From NCBI GenBank assembly GCA_902496275.1, contig CABVAC010000001.1, forward strand, positions 62,001-126,000: a stretch of 64,000 bases of DNA, read 5' to 3'. Numbering within the stretch: position 1 is the stretch's first letter; the number at the start of each line of letters is the position of its first letter. Below are positions 15,079 through 24,113 of this stretch, piece by piece. The notes beneath the pieces are model-generated. The model searched no databases and had not been told where the DNA came from. It saw only the letters and a list, made by a program, of their open reading frames with translations. Position numbers and translations under genes: made by a program. This DNA is from an uncultured Collinsella sp. (GTDB lineage: Bacteria; Actinomycetota; Coriobacteriia; Coriobacteriales; Coriobacteriaceae).

Positions 15079-16521
15079 CTAGTCCACCGAGATGTTGAGC
15101 GCCTTACCGCCCTCGTCCTTCCTGGTACCGATCACCATAGCGGCGACAAGAGCCAGAACGAAAGCGACCACACCGGAGATGACAAGGCCGATAAAGCCCG
15201 TGTCGATGCCGGCAGGGTTAATAAAGCTCGGGAAACCGAGCGGGCCGGAGGCACCGAAGGCATAGAGTTTGGCACCCATGAGGCCGGCAATGGCGCCGCC
15301 TACACCAGCGGAAATAAAGGTTGCCCACATAAGACGCTTACGCGGCAGCAAGATGGCGTAAAGCGCAGGCTCGTTGACACCGAAAATCGAAGAGACAAGG
15401 GCGGGAATGTTGACGGCAGCATTTTCCTCGGAGTCCTTGGTTCGGATGACCATGCCAAGCACAGCACCGGCGATGGCACAACCGCCTGCATACACGAGCG
15501 GGTTAATGAGGTCATAGCCGTAGGTTGCGACATCGAGAAACCACAGCGGGATGATACCCCAGTGCAGGCCGAACATGACGAGCAGGCTCCAGAACGTGCC
15601 GATGACAAAGCCGGCGAGGGCGGGCTGGACGTTGATGAGCATCAGAATGATCTGGGCAACGATGTTGGAGAGGACCGTCATGACCGGACCGACCACAAGC
15701 AGGCCAAGGATGCCGCAAATGAGGAGCGTCAGGATGTTGGAGAAGAACGAGCTCACAAGCGCGGGCAGCGCGTTAGAAAGGGCCTTGTGCACCTTGGAGG
15801 CAATCCAGACGATAAAGATCGCAGGCAGAATCGTCGATGAGTAATTCTGCATGATCAGCGGGATGCCAAAAATATCACCGTAGACATTGGACTCGAAGAC
15901 CGTGCCGGCGCCGAGCGTGTAGAGCGGATCTCCGCCCATAAGGGCAACGAGCGTCGGGTAGACGAGGATACCACCGAGCGCCATTCCCATAACGGGCTTA
16001 AGTCCGAACTTCTTGGCCGACGTCCAGCCAATGATTAGCGGAAAGTAATAGAAGACCGAATCTCCGATTGCCGAGAGCGTCACATACGTATTGCTGTCCT
16101 TGGCAAGCCAACCGGCAACCGTGCAGAGCGCGAGCATCGACTTGATAAAGCCACCGGCCATAAGCACGCCAAGAACCGGTTGCAGAATCTCGGAGATGAT
16201 GGCCAGCAGACGCGAGAATGGATCGCCCTTTTTGACGTCGTCGCCTTCATCGATATCGAGTGCGGGTTTGGAGTCGAACCCGCCAATCTGAACAAGGTCG
16301 TTGTAGACGGCCTCGACAGTGGCACCAATCACGACCTGATACTGTCCGCCGGCCTGGATGACGTCAACGACGCCCTTCGTCGCCTTAAGCTCATTGGTCT
16401 GGGCGAGCGATTCATCCTTGAGGTGGAAGCGGAGACGCGTAATGCAGTGGCTCACGTCTAACACATTGTCTCGACCACCGACCTTTGTGATGATTTCATC
16501 GCAAAGCTTCTGGTATTTCAT
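15079..16521 (-). CDS. PTS beta-glucoside-type EIIBC permease
   Basis: 480 residues from the ATG at 16521 (AAAAAGGAGAATTCC upstream). EIIB domain 1-90 with the phosphorylated Cys26 in DVSHCITRLRF; EIIC domain about 105-470 with some ten membrane spans and the conserved GITEPALY-like motif as FGVNEPALYAILLPRK. There is no EIIA domain, so EIIA must come from elsewhere. BglF/TreB-like permeases import and phosphorylate glucosides, trehalose or sucrose. The expected phospho-glycosidase partner is absent; instead the gene follows an amidohydrolase and two ceramidase-like genes, with a 193-base gap after the second. The gap has no feature I recognise. Confidence 0.92.
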   Translation of the reverse strand: MKYQKLCDEIITKVGGRDNVLDVSHCITRLRFHLKDESLAQTNELKATKGVVDVIQAGGQYQVVIGATVEAVYNDLVQIGGFDSKPALDIDEGDDVKKGDPFSRLLAIISEILQPVLGVLMAGGFIKSMLALCTVAGWLAKDSNTYVTLSAIGDSVFYYFPLIIGWTSAKKFGLKPVMGMALGGILVYPTLVALMGGDPLYTLGAGTVFESNVYGDIFGIPLIMQNYSSTILPAIFIVWIASKVHKALSNALPALVSSFFSNILTLLICGILGLLVVGPVMTVLSNIVAQIILMLINVQPALAGFVIGTFWSLLVMFGLHWGIIPLWFLDVATYGYDLINPLVYAGGCAIAGAVLGMVIRTKDSEENAAVNIPALVSSIFGVNEPALYAILLPRKRLMWATFISAGVGGAIAGLMGAKLYAFGASGPLGFPSFINPAGIDTGFIGLVISGVVAFVLALVAAMVIGTRKDEGGKALNISVD

Positions 16522-16714
16522 GGAATTCTCCTTTTTCTGAGCGGGGTATAGCATCGATTTCATGCCTCCGTAGTCGACGTGGGAGGGCAAGGAACCCGCT
16601 TCCCCCTTTGAAATCCGCGGACGCACGTACGCCCGGGATGGGAAACGGCAGAGAAGATGGAAGATGCCGATCACATGGCAGCGAGCCTCATTGGCCCATG
16701 TCACGCAATCAGGT

Positions 16715-17833
16715 CTACAGACGCGAATCTGCTGCGCCGAGAAGTCTCGTCGTCTGGCAGAACTTGTCACACAGACGTTCCGGTTCGCCCTGGGGAATCT
16801 GAGTACGCTCGGTCTCAAAGGAGAGGCCGTACTCGCGTGCCGGAAGGAAATACTCGAAATAGCCGTTGGTGTAACCGCAAACTATTCCCTCGACCGGGCA
16901 TTCGCGCTTCATGCGAATACCCAAGTCGCTGCCGAGCTCACTCGGGAACACAAAGAGATGCAGGCCGCCCAAACTGATGACGACACACTTAAGCGTGAGC
17001 GAAAAGTCGTCGTGGGCAACGGTGTGATAGAACGTCTGAGGCTCGATGCGGTCGAGAACGACCTCGCGATCGAGCTTGATCTGGGAAATCGCCTCGGCAA
17101 GACCGGTCGAAACGCGCTCGACCTCGGGAATGCCGCGTCCCTGACGAAAATTGCGGTCGCTACAGTCGCCAGCAGCACCGACGACCATGGCCGGATAGTA
17201 ACCAAGACTCTGAGCGAGCTTTTTGCCGGTAAGACCGGCGAGTTCGCTCGTGAGCTCCGTGCAGTCGGGTCCGACGCAAGCGGAATGCACCGCCCAGTTC
17301 ACAAAGCCCGCAAATGGCTTGCCTTCGGTATCGAAGAACGATACGACAATGACCTCATTGTCGGCGAGTTCACCTGGGATGATGCGGTTGTCGTAGAAAC
17401 CGGTGATGACCTGCTTGCCCAAGCGACAAATCGCGGGCTGTGCGTTGGCACGGCACTCCTCAAAGCATTGGCAAATGGTATCGAGGAACCAGCGGTAGTA
17501 GTTCTCGTCGAATTTTCCCGTCCACCAGCTGCGGTGGTAAGCGACGATTGAAGTATGGTCGTGCGTCGCCGAGAGCAGGACGCAATCACGGTCAATGCCG
17601 TAGCGCTCGGCGAGCATTGTCTTGACTTCCTCGGCCATGCTTTCCTCGAACTCGAGGACATCGGCATTAAAGAGAAACACTTCACGTTCGCCTTGCTGGA
17701 AGAGAATGGCGTTGGCGAAGACGTCGTCATGGACGCCCGTCGCAGGTTCAAGACGGTTGGGAAGATTGCGGTAGCCAATCAGGTAGATGTCGCCCTGTGG
17801 GGTGATTTTGCGGCGCGCGTGTCCAATGTTCAT
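16715..17833 (-). CDS. neutral/alkaline ceramidase-like protein A
   Basis: 372 residues matching the N-terminal catalytic domain of neutral ceramidases without the C-terminal immunoglobulin-like domain. Zinc motif ATHDHTS (about 89-95) and GAAGDCSDRNFRQG (about 218), where the Ser after GDC aligns with the family nucleophile. No signal peptide, so the protein should be cytoplasmic, unlike secreted ceramidases. The family hydrolyses N-acyl bonds of sphingolipids; in this PTS operon the substrate is more likely another amide, but that is inference. Ribosome site GAAGGAGAACGTGC. It follows protein B by 18 bases. Confidence 0.8.
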   Translation of the reverse strand: MNIGHARRKITPQGDIYLIGYRNLPNRLEPATGVHDDVFANAILFQQGEREVFLFNADVLEFEESMAEEVKTMLAERYGIDRDCVLLSATHDHTSIVAYHRSWWTGKFDENYYRWFLDTICQCFEECRANAQPAICRLGKQVITGFYDNRIIPGELADNEVIVVSFFDTEGKPFAGFVNWAVHSACVGPDCTELTSELAGLTGKKLAQSLGYYPAMVVGAAGDCSDRNFRQGRGIPEVERVSTGLAEAISQIKLDREVVLDRIEPQTFYHTVAHDDFSLTLKCVVISLGGLHLFVFPSELGSDLGIRMKRECPVEGIVCGYTNGYFEYFLPAREYGLSFETERTQIPQGEPERLCDKFCQTTRLLGAADSRL

Positions 17834-17851
17834 GCACGTTCTCCTTCTGTG

Positions 17852-19099
17852 TCACGCCGCATTCAAGGCGGCAATGATGATTTCGACGAGGCGCTCATGG
17901 GATCCGGCGGCAAAACCGGAGTTCATAGCCTCATAGGTGATTTTTTCGTACGCATCGGGGGCCGGCAGATACTTCTGCCCTCCGTTGACAAGCGTGGCAA
18001 AGAGCACGGGGCAGAATCGGGCGGCGCGCACGGCGGCGCCAAATGAGCTCGAAACCTCGGGTTGTACGCCGACAAGCTCGACGTTTCCCAGCCGGAGCAG
18101 ATAGACCCTCGTGCGCTGCTCGCCAGCGGCATGAAACTCATACGTTCGGTGCGGAGCCAAAGAGTGAAAATCGGCGCGTGTCTGAGCGGGCAGGAGAACG
18201 TCGACCGTGCGGGCATCGATGCCGGTAGCGTCATCCTCACGCGCCATGCGAGCGGCCTCGATCAAAGCATCGCCCAAGGCCTGCCCCTGCTGGTGCAGCA
18301 TGCGGTATCCGTCCTCATGGGCATCGACCGTCTGCTTAACGCCGGCCGCATCGAACATGACGTTCATGGCGCGCTCCGCCGGACCTTGGTCGCCCGCGGC
18401 GCCTGGCAGCAACAGGGCAACGCCGCCCAGCTCGCGCTCGAGTGACATGGCGGCAAAACCAAAGAGGTCTCCGCTCGCCATGCGCCTCCCCTCGGAGTCG
18501 CGCGACCCGTCGAGCACGGAGGACTGAACGTCCGCCGTCGCGAGCACGGCAACATACTCGCCCCCGGCATCCCTTATGGCGAGTACGGGCATCGTGTGGT
18601 CGGCAAACCCCCTGGGATTCGAGCCCAACCACCAGCCGGCAGGCGTCTCAATGTCGCGATTAACGTTCACGGGGCATTCGCCCTCCACAGTGGCGAGCGT
18701 GGCAGAGCGAATGCCCGCAACAGCGCGCTCGACAGCCGTGCGGGCGGCAGCGACGAGCGCTGCGCGATAGCGCTCGTTGCGATTGCGGGTAGCATCGTCG
18801 GCAAGATGCCCGGGAGTGCGGACGTGAGGCATGGAAAACGTGTGGGTAGGAACCACCCAAGAATAAGCACCGCTGCAATTGGCGGCATCCTCAACAACCT
18901 CACGCAGATCGGCGAGTAGAGCCGGAGCGATCGAGGTGACCTCAAGCGAAAGGACGCAGGCGCGTCGCCCCGTCCCCTCGATGATAAGGGCACGGGCGAA
19001 GACCTCATGACGGAGTTCGTCGAAACCGTCGAACGGCAACACGTCCCCAAGATCGATGGCCACACGAGCGGCCCCAGCCCTCATCTCTCCTTCGTCCAT
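17852..19099 (-). CDS. neutral/alkaline ceramidase-like protein B (divergent)
   Basis: 415 residues from the ATG at 19099, preceded by GGGGAGTATCTGCC. Same fold family as protein A but diverged: the zinc region reads VVPTHTFSMPH instead of ATHDHTS, and the nucleophile region reads PGAAGDQGPAE, so the Ser is replaced. It may be an inactive partner or act on a different bond. No signal peptide or membrane span. It starts 26 bases downstream of the amidohydrolase stop. Family membership is moderately sure; activity is not. Confidence 0.7.
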   Translation of the reverse strand: MDEGEMRAGAARVAIDLGDVLPFDGFDELRHEVFARALIIEGTGRRACVLSLEVTSIAPALLADLREVVEDAANCSGAYSWVVPTHTFSMPHVRTPGHLADDATRNRNERYRAALVAAARTAVERAVAGIRSATLATVEGECPVNVNRDIETPAGWWLGSNPRGFADHTMPVLAIRDAGGEYVAVLATADVQSSVLDGSRDSEGRRMASGDLFGFAAMSLERELGGVALLLPGAAGDQGPAERAMNVMFDAAGVKQTVDAHEDGYRMLHQQGQALGDALIEAARMAREDDATGIDARTVDVLLPAQTRADFHSLAPHRTYEFHAAGEQRTRVYLLRLGNVELVGVQPEVSSSFGAAVRAARFCPVLFATLVNGGQKYLPAPDAYEKITYEAMNSGFAAGSHERLVEIIIAALNAA

Positions 19100-19125
19100 G
19101 GCAGATACTCCCCTCTGATTGCCGC

Positions 19126-20160
19126 TCACTCGACACCGTACAGTTGCTGCGCCGTACCGCCAAGCACAAGGTCGCTGTCTGTATCGCTCAGATTTGCAGC
19201 GCGAACGCAGGCGACACCCTCGGTGAGCCACTCGCGTTTAACGGGATAGCTCGTGCCAAAAACAATATGGCCTGCACCCAGCACGTCAACCGCGCAGGCG
19301 AGGAGTGTCTTGCCCCAAGGCTGGGCATGGGACATGTCGAAATAGATGTTGTTCTCGAGGCGCCTGGAAACGGTCTCGGTATCGACCTGAAAACGGCCAG
19401 AAGCATCAGGGCGCTTGGGACCATGAGGCAGCAGCATCTCCTTGAACGCAAAGTATGCGCCGCCGAGCATGGAGTGGACCATCTTGATATTGGGGTAGCG
19501 CTCAAAGAAATCACCAAAGATCTCTCGGCCGATCGCCGTAGTTTGGTCGACGCAGCGGCCATAAGAGCGGCGAAGGTTGTCGTACGCGAGAAGCGACTCG
19601 TTCTCGACCGGCACGGGAACATGGTGCACGTAAACGGTGACATGGCGTTCGTTCAGGTGCTCGAAAAAGCTCGAGAAGACCTGGTCGTCGAGATAGCGCT
19701 TGCCGTAGTGAGCGCAGAGCTGCACACCCGCAAAACCATCGTCGAGCCTGCGGTCGAGCTCCTCCAAATTCGCTTTGGTGCCAAAGGGCGGCACAGCGAC
19801 AAGCGGAATCAGACGGCCATTTGACGCCTTCGCGTCAGCAGCCATACCGTCGTTGAAACGCCGGCACATCTCGAGCGACATCCACTCGTGGCAGCCGGGG
19901 AGCTTGAGGATCGCCTTGTCGACCCCCGCCTCATCCATATCGGCCAAGCGCTTCTCGAGGGTGTAGTCACCCTCAATGTAGTTAAGACCCGGAGAACCGG
20001 CGGGCATCTCGATCACGATCTGTCGTTTGCCGGCGGAATTCATGGTCAGATAGCCTTCGGTGTCATAGGCGCGGGGTACCTCGGCCAAAAACTGTTCGCA
20101 GAGCGTCTCGTCATGAAAGATGCGCTCGTCGAACCAGTAGGAATTTGCATCGATAATCAT
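19126..20160 (-). CDS. amidohydrolase family protein (ACMSD-like TIM barrel)
   Basis: 344 residues. Amidohydrolase-2 features: a GVDKAILKLPG strand, VYVHHVPVP near residue 178 (His pair), NIKMVHSMLGGAYFAF near 225, and FDMSHAQPWG plus HIVFGTSYPVKREW near the end, where an Asp is usual (GSDYP) but GTSYP is found here. The family includes decarboxylases and lactone or amide hydrolases. First gene of the operon: amidohydrolase, ceramidase-like B, ceramidase-like A, PTS. The ATG at 20160 has GAAAGGCGGTTCCAACC upstream. A palindromic operator candidate lies at 20242-20258. Confidence 0.8.
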   Translation of the reverse strand: MIIDANSYWFDERIFHDETLCEQFLAEVPRAYDTEGYLTMNSAGKRQIVIEMPAGSPGLNYIEGDYTLEKRLADMDEAGVDKAILKLPGCHEWMSLEMCRRFNDGMAADAKASNGRLIPLVAVPPFGTKANLEELDRRLDDGFAGVQLCAHYGKRYLDDQVFSSFFEHLNERHVTVYVHHVPVPVENESLLAYDNLRRSYGRCVDQTTAIGREIFGDFFERYPNIKMVHSMLGGAYFAFKEMLLPHGPKRPDASGRFQVDTETVSRRLENNIYFDMSHAQPWGKTLLACAVDVLGAGHIVFGTSYPVKREWLTEGVACVRAANLSDTDSDLVLGGTAQQLYGVE

Positions 20161-20241
20161 TGGTTGGAACCGCCTTTCATCTTGTTGAAAACATTCTAGA
20201 AAAGCAGGTACCCGGACATCAATTCCAGCTTAAGCCCATTG

Positions 20242-20258
20242 TATTCCATTTTGGAATA
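20242..20258. promoter_or_regulatory. palindromic operator candidate for the amidohydrolase-PTS operon
   Basis: TATTCCATTTTGGAATA is a perfect inverted repeat with a 3-base centre, about 82 bases upstream of the amidohydrolase ATG, in an otherwise AT-poor setting. Its cognate regulator is not known. Confidence 0.5.
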
Positions 20259-20328
20259 GAACTAGCCGCTCACGCGCGAACCTCGCCCGCTCAACGAGAC
20301 AAGCGCTAACAGCACGGGCTTAGACAGA

Positions 20329-20365
20329 AAACGGTCGGCCCGCATCCGTTGCGGGCCGACCGTTT
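20329..20365. terminator. terminator of the HTH-aminotransferase gene
   Basis: AAACGGTCGGCCCGC and GCGGGCCGACCGTTT are exact complements around a 7-base loop, 22 bases past the stop of the minus-strand aminotransferase gene. Confidence 0.85.
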
Positions 20366-20386
20366 CATTACAGGCTACCTTTGCCG

Positions 20387-21907
20387 TTACGCCTGGCGGT
20401 AATGGTCAAAGAAGTCGGCGAGGTCTTCGAGGGACTCTTTGAGTACTTCCATGCGCGGCAGGTACACGATACGGAAGTGGTCGGGCTCAGCCCAGTTGAA
20501 GCCGCCGCCGCGCGTGATCAGGATCTTCTTCTCGTGCAGCAGATCGAGGGCAAACTGCTCGTCATCGGTGATGTTGAACTTCTTCACATCCATCTTGGGG
20601 AAGATGTAGAACGCCGCGCGCGGCTTGACCACCGAGATGCCGTCGATCTTGTTGAGCGCCTCATACACAAAGTTGCGCTGCTCGTAGACACGACCGCCGG
20701 GACGGATGTAGTCGTTAACCGACTGATGGCCACCGAGTGCCGTCTGAACGATCGATTGAGCCGGCACGTTGGAGCACAGTCGCATGTTGGAGAGCATGTT
20801 GATACCCATGATGAAGTCGCTCATGCAGCGCTGGTTGCCCGAAAGCACCATCCAGCCAATGCGATAGCCCGCGATCATGTGCGACTTGGAAAGGCCGCTA
20901 AAGGTGACGCAGGGCAGATCGGGAGCGAGCGAGGCAATCGAGACGTGCTCGTAGCCGTCCATGCACAGGCGGTCGTAGATCTCATCGGCAAAGATCATCA
21001 GCTGATGCCTGCGTGCAACCTCGACGATGCCCTCGAGCACCTCGCGCGGATAAACGGAACCCGTGGGGTTGTTGGGGTTGATGATGACGAGGGCTTTGGT
21101 CGCACTCGTGATCTTGGACTCCATATCCTCCAGGTCGGGATACCAATCCGCCTGCTCATCACACAGATAATGTACGGGATGACCGCCGGCAAGGGTTGCG
21201 CACGCCGTCCAGAGCGGATAGTCGGGGCTGGGGATCAGAATCTCGTCGCCATTGTCGAGCAACGCGTTCATCGAAAGCTGAATGAGCTCGGACACGCCGT
21301 TGCCCGTGTAGATGTGCTCCATCTGAACATTGGGCAGGCCCTTGATCTGCGAGTACTGCATAATCGCCTTGCGCGCGGAGAACAGGCCGCGCGAGTTGGA
21401 ATAGCCTTCGCAGTCGGGCAGCTGCTGGCGCATGTCCTTGATGACCTCATCGGGCGTGCGGAAACCGAAGGGCGCCGGGTTGCCGATATTGAGCTTGAGG
21501 ATGCGCTCGCCCTCGTCCTCCATACGGGCGGCCTCGTCGACGACGGGACCGCGCACGTCATACAGGACGTTATCGAGCTTGGTGGATTTAGAAAAAGTAC
21601 GCATGGTGGTGCTCCTTGCAATTTGAGCTGAGGGATGGGGTTCGGGTTTGGAATCGTTGCGGGGTGATGATGCCTCGCCTTGATCGGCGTCGCCGGCAAG
21701 CAGCCAGGTAACATCGACCTCCAAAATACGGGCGAGCAGCTCGGCCACATCGCGCCGCGGGATCGTCTTGCCGCTCACATATTGGCTCATCTGACTCTTG
21801 CCGAGTTTTTTGCCGAGCATCTCCGATGCGCGGATCACGTCCGACTGGCGAACGTCGCGATCGGACATAGCCTGTCGCAGGCGATCGCTAAACGTCTCTT
21901 GGGCCAC
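20387..21907 (-). CDS. XRE-type HTH domain fused to AlaA-like aminotransferase
   Basis: 506 residues from a GTG at 21907, chosen because AAGGAGG stands five bases before it. Residues 1-75 are a lambda-repressor-type HTH (TFSDRLRQAMSDRDVRQSDV, then KSQMSQYVSGKTIPRRDVAE). Residues about 100-505 are a class I aminotransferase related to E. coli AlaA, with NIGNPAPFGF, NPNNPTGSVY, ADEIYDRL, and the PLP Lys in SGLSKSHMIAGYRIGW. AlaA-type enzymes convert glutamate and pyruvate to alanine and 2-oxoglutarate. The fused HTH suggests the enzyme controls transcription, perhaps its own, at the palindromes 21929-22010. Confidence 0.9.
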   Translation of the reverse strand: MAQETFSDRLRQAMSDRDVRQSDVIRASEMLGKKLGKSQMSQYVSGKTIPRRDVAELLARILEVDVTWLLAGDADQGEASSPRNDSKPEPHPSAQIARSTTMRTFSKSTKLDNVLYDVRGPVVDEAARMEDEGERILKLNIGNPAPFGFRTPDEVIKDMRQQLPDCEGYSNSRGLFSARKAIMQYSQIKGLPNVQMEHIYTGNGVSELIQLSMNALLDNGDEILIPSPDYPLWTACATLAGGHPVHYLCDEQADWYPDLEDMESKITSATKALVIINPNNPTGSVYPREVLEGIVEVARRHQLMIFADEIYDRLCMDGYEHVSIASLAPDLPCVTFSGLSKSHMIAGYRIGWMVLSGNQRCMSDFIMGINMLSNMRLCSNVPAQSIVQTALGGHQSVNDYIRPGGRVYEQRNFVYEALNKIDGISVVKPRAAFYIFPKMDVKKFNITDDEQFALDLLHEKKILITRGGGFNWAEPDHFRIVYLPRMEVLKESLEDLADFFDHYRQA

Positions 21908-21928
21908 TAGAACCTCCTTGCTGGCAAA

Positions 21929-22010
21929 GTTCAATTTATAGAATACGAATTGAACCAAGGTTCAATTTAGGCAGCAGTATAACGCGGCACCTCATTCGAA
22001 AGTTCAATTT
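21929..22010. promoter_or_regulatory. operator cluster for the HTH-aminotransferase
   Basis: A perfect 20-bp palindrome, AATTGAACCAAGGTTCAATT (21948-21967), is flanked by two further GTTCAATTT half-sites at 21929-21937 and 22002-22010. They lie 20-100 bases upstream of the fusion gene and are best explained as autoregulatory sites for its HTH domain. Confidence 0.65.
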
Positions 22011-22069
22011 CATAAGAAAATGCACCAGACTCTGAGATTTGCCCAAAGTGGGCAATGACGCGCACACGT

Positions 22070-22927
22070 TTAGAGGTATTCGAGGAAACGGGCGGCGGCA
22101 AGCGAAACATCGGCCGTTCGATATATCGCATTGATCTGCCGATGAGGATGTCCCTCGAGCGGACGCACGGCAACATCGAACTGACAGCGACGCAAGATGA
22201 GCGCGGGAAGAATGCTAACGCCCAGGCCGTCCTCGACCATAGCCATAATCGCATAGTCATCCCAGGTCGACAGCTTAGAGCGCACCGCCAGGCCCGCGCG
22301 GCGAAACAGCGGCGTAATCTCGTCGTCGCTACCGCGTTCCAGCAGGATAAACTGCTCGTTGGCCAAATCGGCAAGGGAAACGACCTCCGCGGTGGCAAGC
22401 GAGGAGTCCGCTGGCACCACGGCCATCAGCTCGTCTTGCACCAACGGTCGCGACGCCATGCCGGCGCCGCGTGGCTCGCGCGGAATAAAGCCCAGGTCGC
22501 AGCGACCTTCCGCCACCCATTGTTCAATCTCTGAGTAATCGCCCATCAGCAACTCATAATCGACGTCCGGATGATCGGCGCGAAAGCGCGCAATCACCGG
22601 CGGCAGCACGTGGGTCGCCACACTCGAAAACGTACCGATGCAGATTTTGCCGCGCATGAGTCCACGCATCTCATCCACCCGTCGCTGCAAGCGAGTGAAT
22701 TCCTCGCAGAGCGCCTCGACAGCCGGCATGACCTGCCGCCCGTCGGCAGAAAGAGCCACGCCCTCGCGACTGCGGTCGAGCACCTTAAAACCCCAGTCGG
22801 CCTCAAGATCGGCCACCATACGGCTCACGCCCGACTGCGAATAGCTCAGGCGCTCGGCAGCACGCGTAAAGCTTCCGGCGCGCACCGTCTCCAGCAGCAC
22901 CTGCATCTTTTGGATATTGGTCTCCAC
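22070..22927 (-). CDS. LysR family regulator, divergent from a DMT transporter
   Basis: 285 residues from the GTG at 22927 (GGGGACGTGCC upstream); the ATG at 22948 has no ribosome site. HTH at about 8-40 (LLETVRAGSFTRAAERLSYSQSGVSRMVADLE); effector domain from about 85 (GKICIGTFSSVATHVLPPVIARF). It is divergent from the EamA transporter gene and shares a LysR-box-like site with it. The same arrangement recurs at 57429-59356, and the two regulators are alike (DDYAIMAMVEDGLGVSIL against DDYTIMAMVEEGLGVSML). Confidence 0.9.
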   Translation of the reverse strand: METNIQKMQVLLETVRAGSFTRAAERLSYSQSGVSRMVADLEADWGFKVLDRSREGVALSADGRQVMPAVEALCEEFTRLQRRVDEMRGLMRGKICIGTFSSVATHVLPPVIARFRADHPDVDYELLMGDYSEIEQWVAEGRCDLGFIPREPRGAGMASRPLVQDELMAVVPADSSLATAEVVSLADLANEQFILLERGSDDEITPLFRRAGLAVRSKLSTWDDYAIMAMVEDGLGVSILPALILRRCQFDVAVRPLEGHPHRQINAIYRTADVSLAAARFLEYL

Positions 22928-22999
22928 GGCACGTCCCCACCCTTGCATGAGTTTTTGTCATGTTTTCCATGCATTATATTCGCTTTTCTTCCAAAGCCA

Positions 23000-23016
23000 G
23001 TTCACCCATAGTGAAC
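23000..23016. promoter_or_regulatory. LysR-type operator candidate
   Basis: GTTCAC-CCATA-GTGAAC is a perfect 6+6 inverted repeat with a 5-base centre, containing the T-N11-A pattern. It is placed between the divergent LysR and EamA genes. Confidence 0.6.
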
Positions 23017-23045
23017 ATGTTCGGATATAGAGGGGATGTCAGCGC

Positions 23046-23957
23046 ATGAACAACGGACTGTTTACATACTTAGCAGCATTACTGTTGTTTGGCTCTAACG
23101 GCATCATCGCCGCAGCTATCGCACTGCCGAGCTCCGATATCGTGCTGCTGCGCACTTTTCTGGGAGCCCTCTCGCTTATAACCATCCTCGCCACTACCCA
23201 ACACCATAAGTTGCAGGCGCCATCTCGTCCCCGCGAAGCCGCGGCCCTCCTCCTCTCGGGAGCTGCGCTGGGCGCCAGCTGGATTTTTCTGTTCCGCGCC
23301 TACCAGACGATCGGCGTCGGCGTATCCTCGCTGCTGTACTACTGCGGCCCCATCATTGTCATGGCGCTCTCCCCGCTCATCTTTGGCGAAAAGCTGACCG
23401 GCGGCAAAATCGCCGGCTTTGTCGCCGTCGCCTGCGGTGCTTTTCTCATTGCAGCGCAAGGTCTAGGCGGCAATATGCCCATTGCGGGCATCGTCTGTGG
23501 AATCGCCTCGGCCTTCTGCTATGCATTGATGGTCATCGCTAGCAAGGGTGCGCCGCACATCGAGGGCCTCGAGAACTCCACGCTCCAGGTGTGCGCCGCC
23601 TTTGTGACCGCACTGGTCCTCACGCTCATCACGCAGGGCGCTCCCTCATTCCTGTCCGCCGGTATCGCCGCCAGTATTGATTGGCGCGCCGTCGCTATGC
23701 TCGGCGTCGTCAACACCGGCATCGGTTGCCTGCTCTACTTTAGCGCCGTCGCCAAGCTGCCCGTCCAGACCGTCGCTGTCGTCGGCTACCTCGAGCCGCT
23801 TTCGGCGGTCGTGTTCTCGGCCGCCCTTTTGGGTGAAGCCATAACACCGGTCCGCCTGATGGGCGCCGCGCTTATCATCGGCGGCGCGATTTTTTGCGAA
23901 CTCGCCGGCAAACGCGCAAACGCCAAGGCTGGCATCGCCCAGACAGCACGTGCTTAA
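23046..23957 (+). CDS. EamA/DMT superfamily transporter
   Basis: 303 residues with ten predicted membrane spans in two EamA repeats (about 5-140 and 150-290). The typical ending of each half is visible: LSPLIFGEKLTGGKIAGFVAV and LEPLSAVVFSAALLGEAIT. It probably exports an amino acid or metabolite. GAGGGGATGTCAGCGC before the ATG. Divergent LysR and shared operator suggest induction by the exported compound. Confidence 0.88.
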   Translation: MNNGLFTYLAALLLFGSNGIIAAAIALPSSDIVLLRTFLGALSLITILATTQHHKLQAPSRPREAAALLLSGAALGASWIFLFRAYQTIGVGVSSLLYYCGPIIVMALSPLIFGEKLTGGKIAGFVAVACGAFLIAAQGLGGNMPIAGIVCGIASAFCYALMVIASKGAPHIEGLENSTLQVCAAFVTALVLTLITQGAPSFLSAGIAASIDWRAVAMLGVVNTGIGCLLYFSAVAKLPVQTVAVVGYLEPLSAVVFSAALLGEAITPVRLMGAALIIGGAIFCELAGKRANAKAGIAQTARA

Positions 23958-23990
23958 AAGCCCTGCTTTGAAATGCTACCTGCATAGATA

Positions 23991-24014
23991 AATAATCCCC
24001 AGCTGAGGATTATT
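23991..24014. promoter_or_regulatory. hairpin in the EamA-kup intergenic region
   Basis: AATAATCC and GGATTATT pair around CCAGCTGA, 34 bases after the EamA stop. No T run follows. It could end the EamA transcript or form part of the kup leader (23958-24113). Confidence 0.4.
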
Positions 24015-24113
24015 GTCTAAAATAACCCGATGTGCCAAACTGCTCTTGTATGTATAAAGACGGCATAAAGTTTTTTGTCCTAGACAGATAACCGGATGTC
24101 TAAGGGAGTCCTC

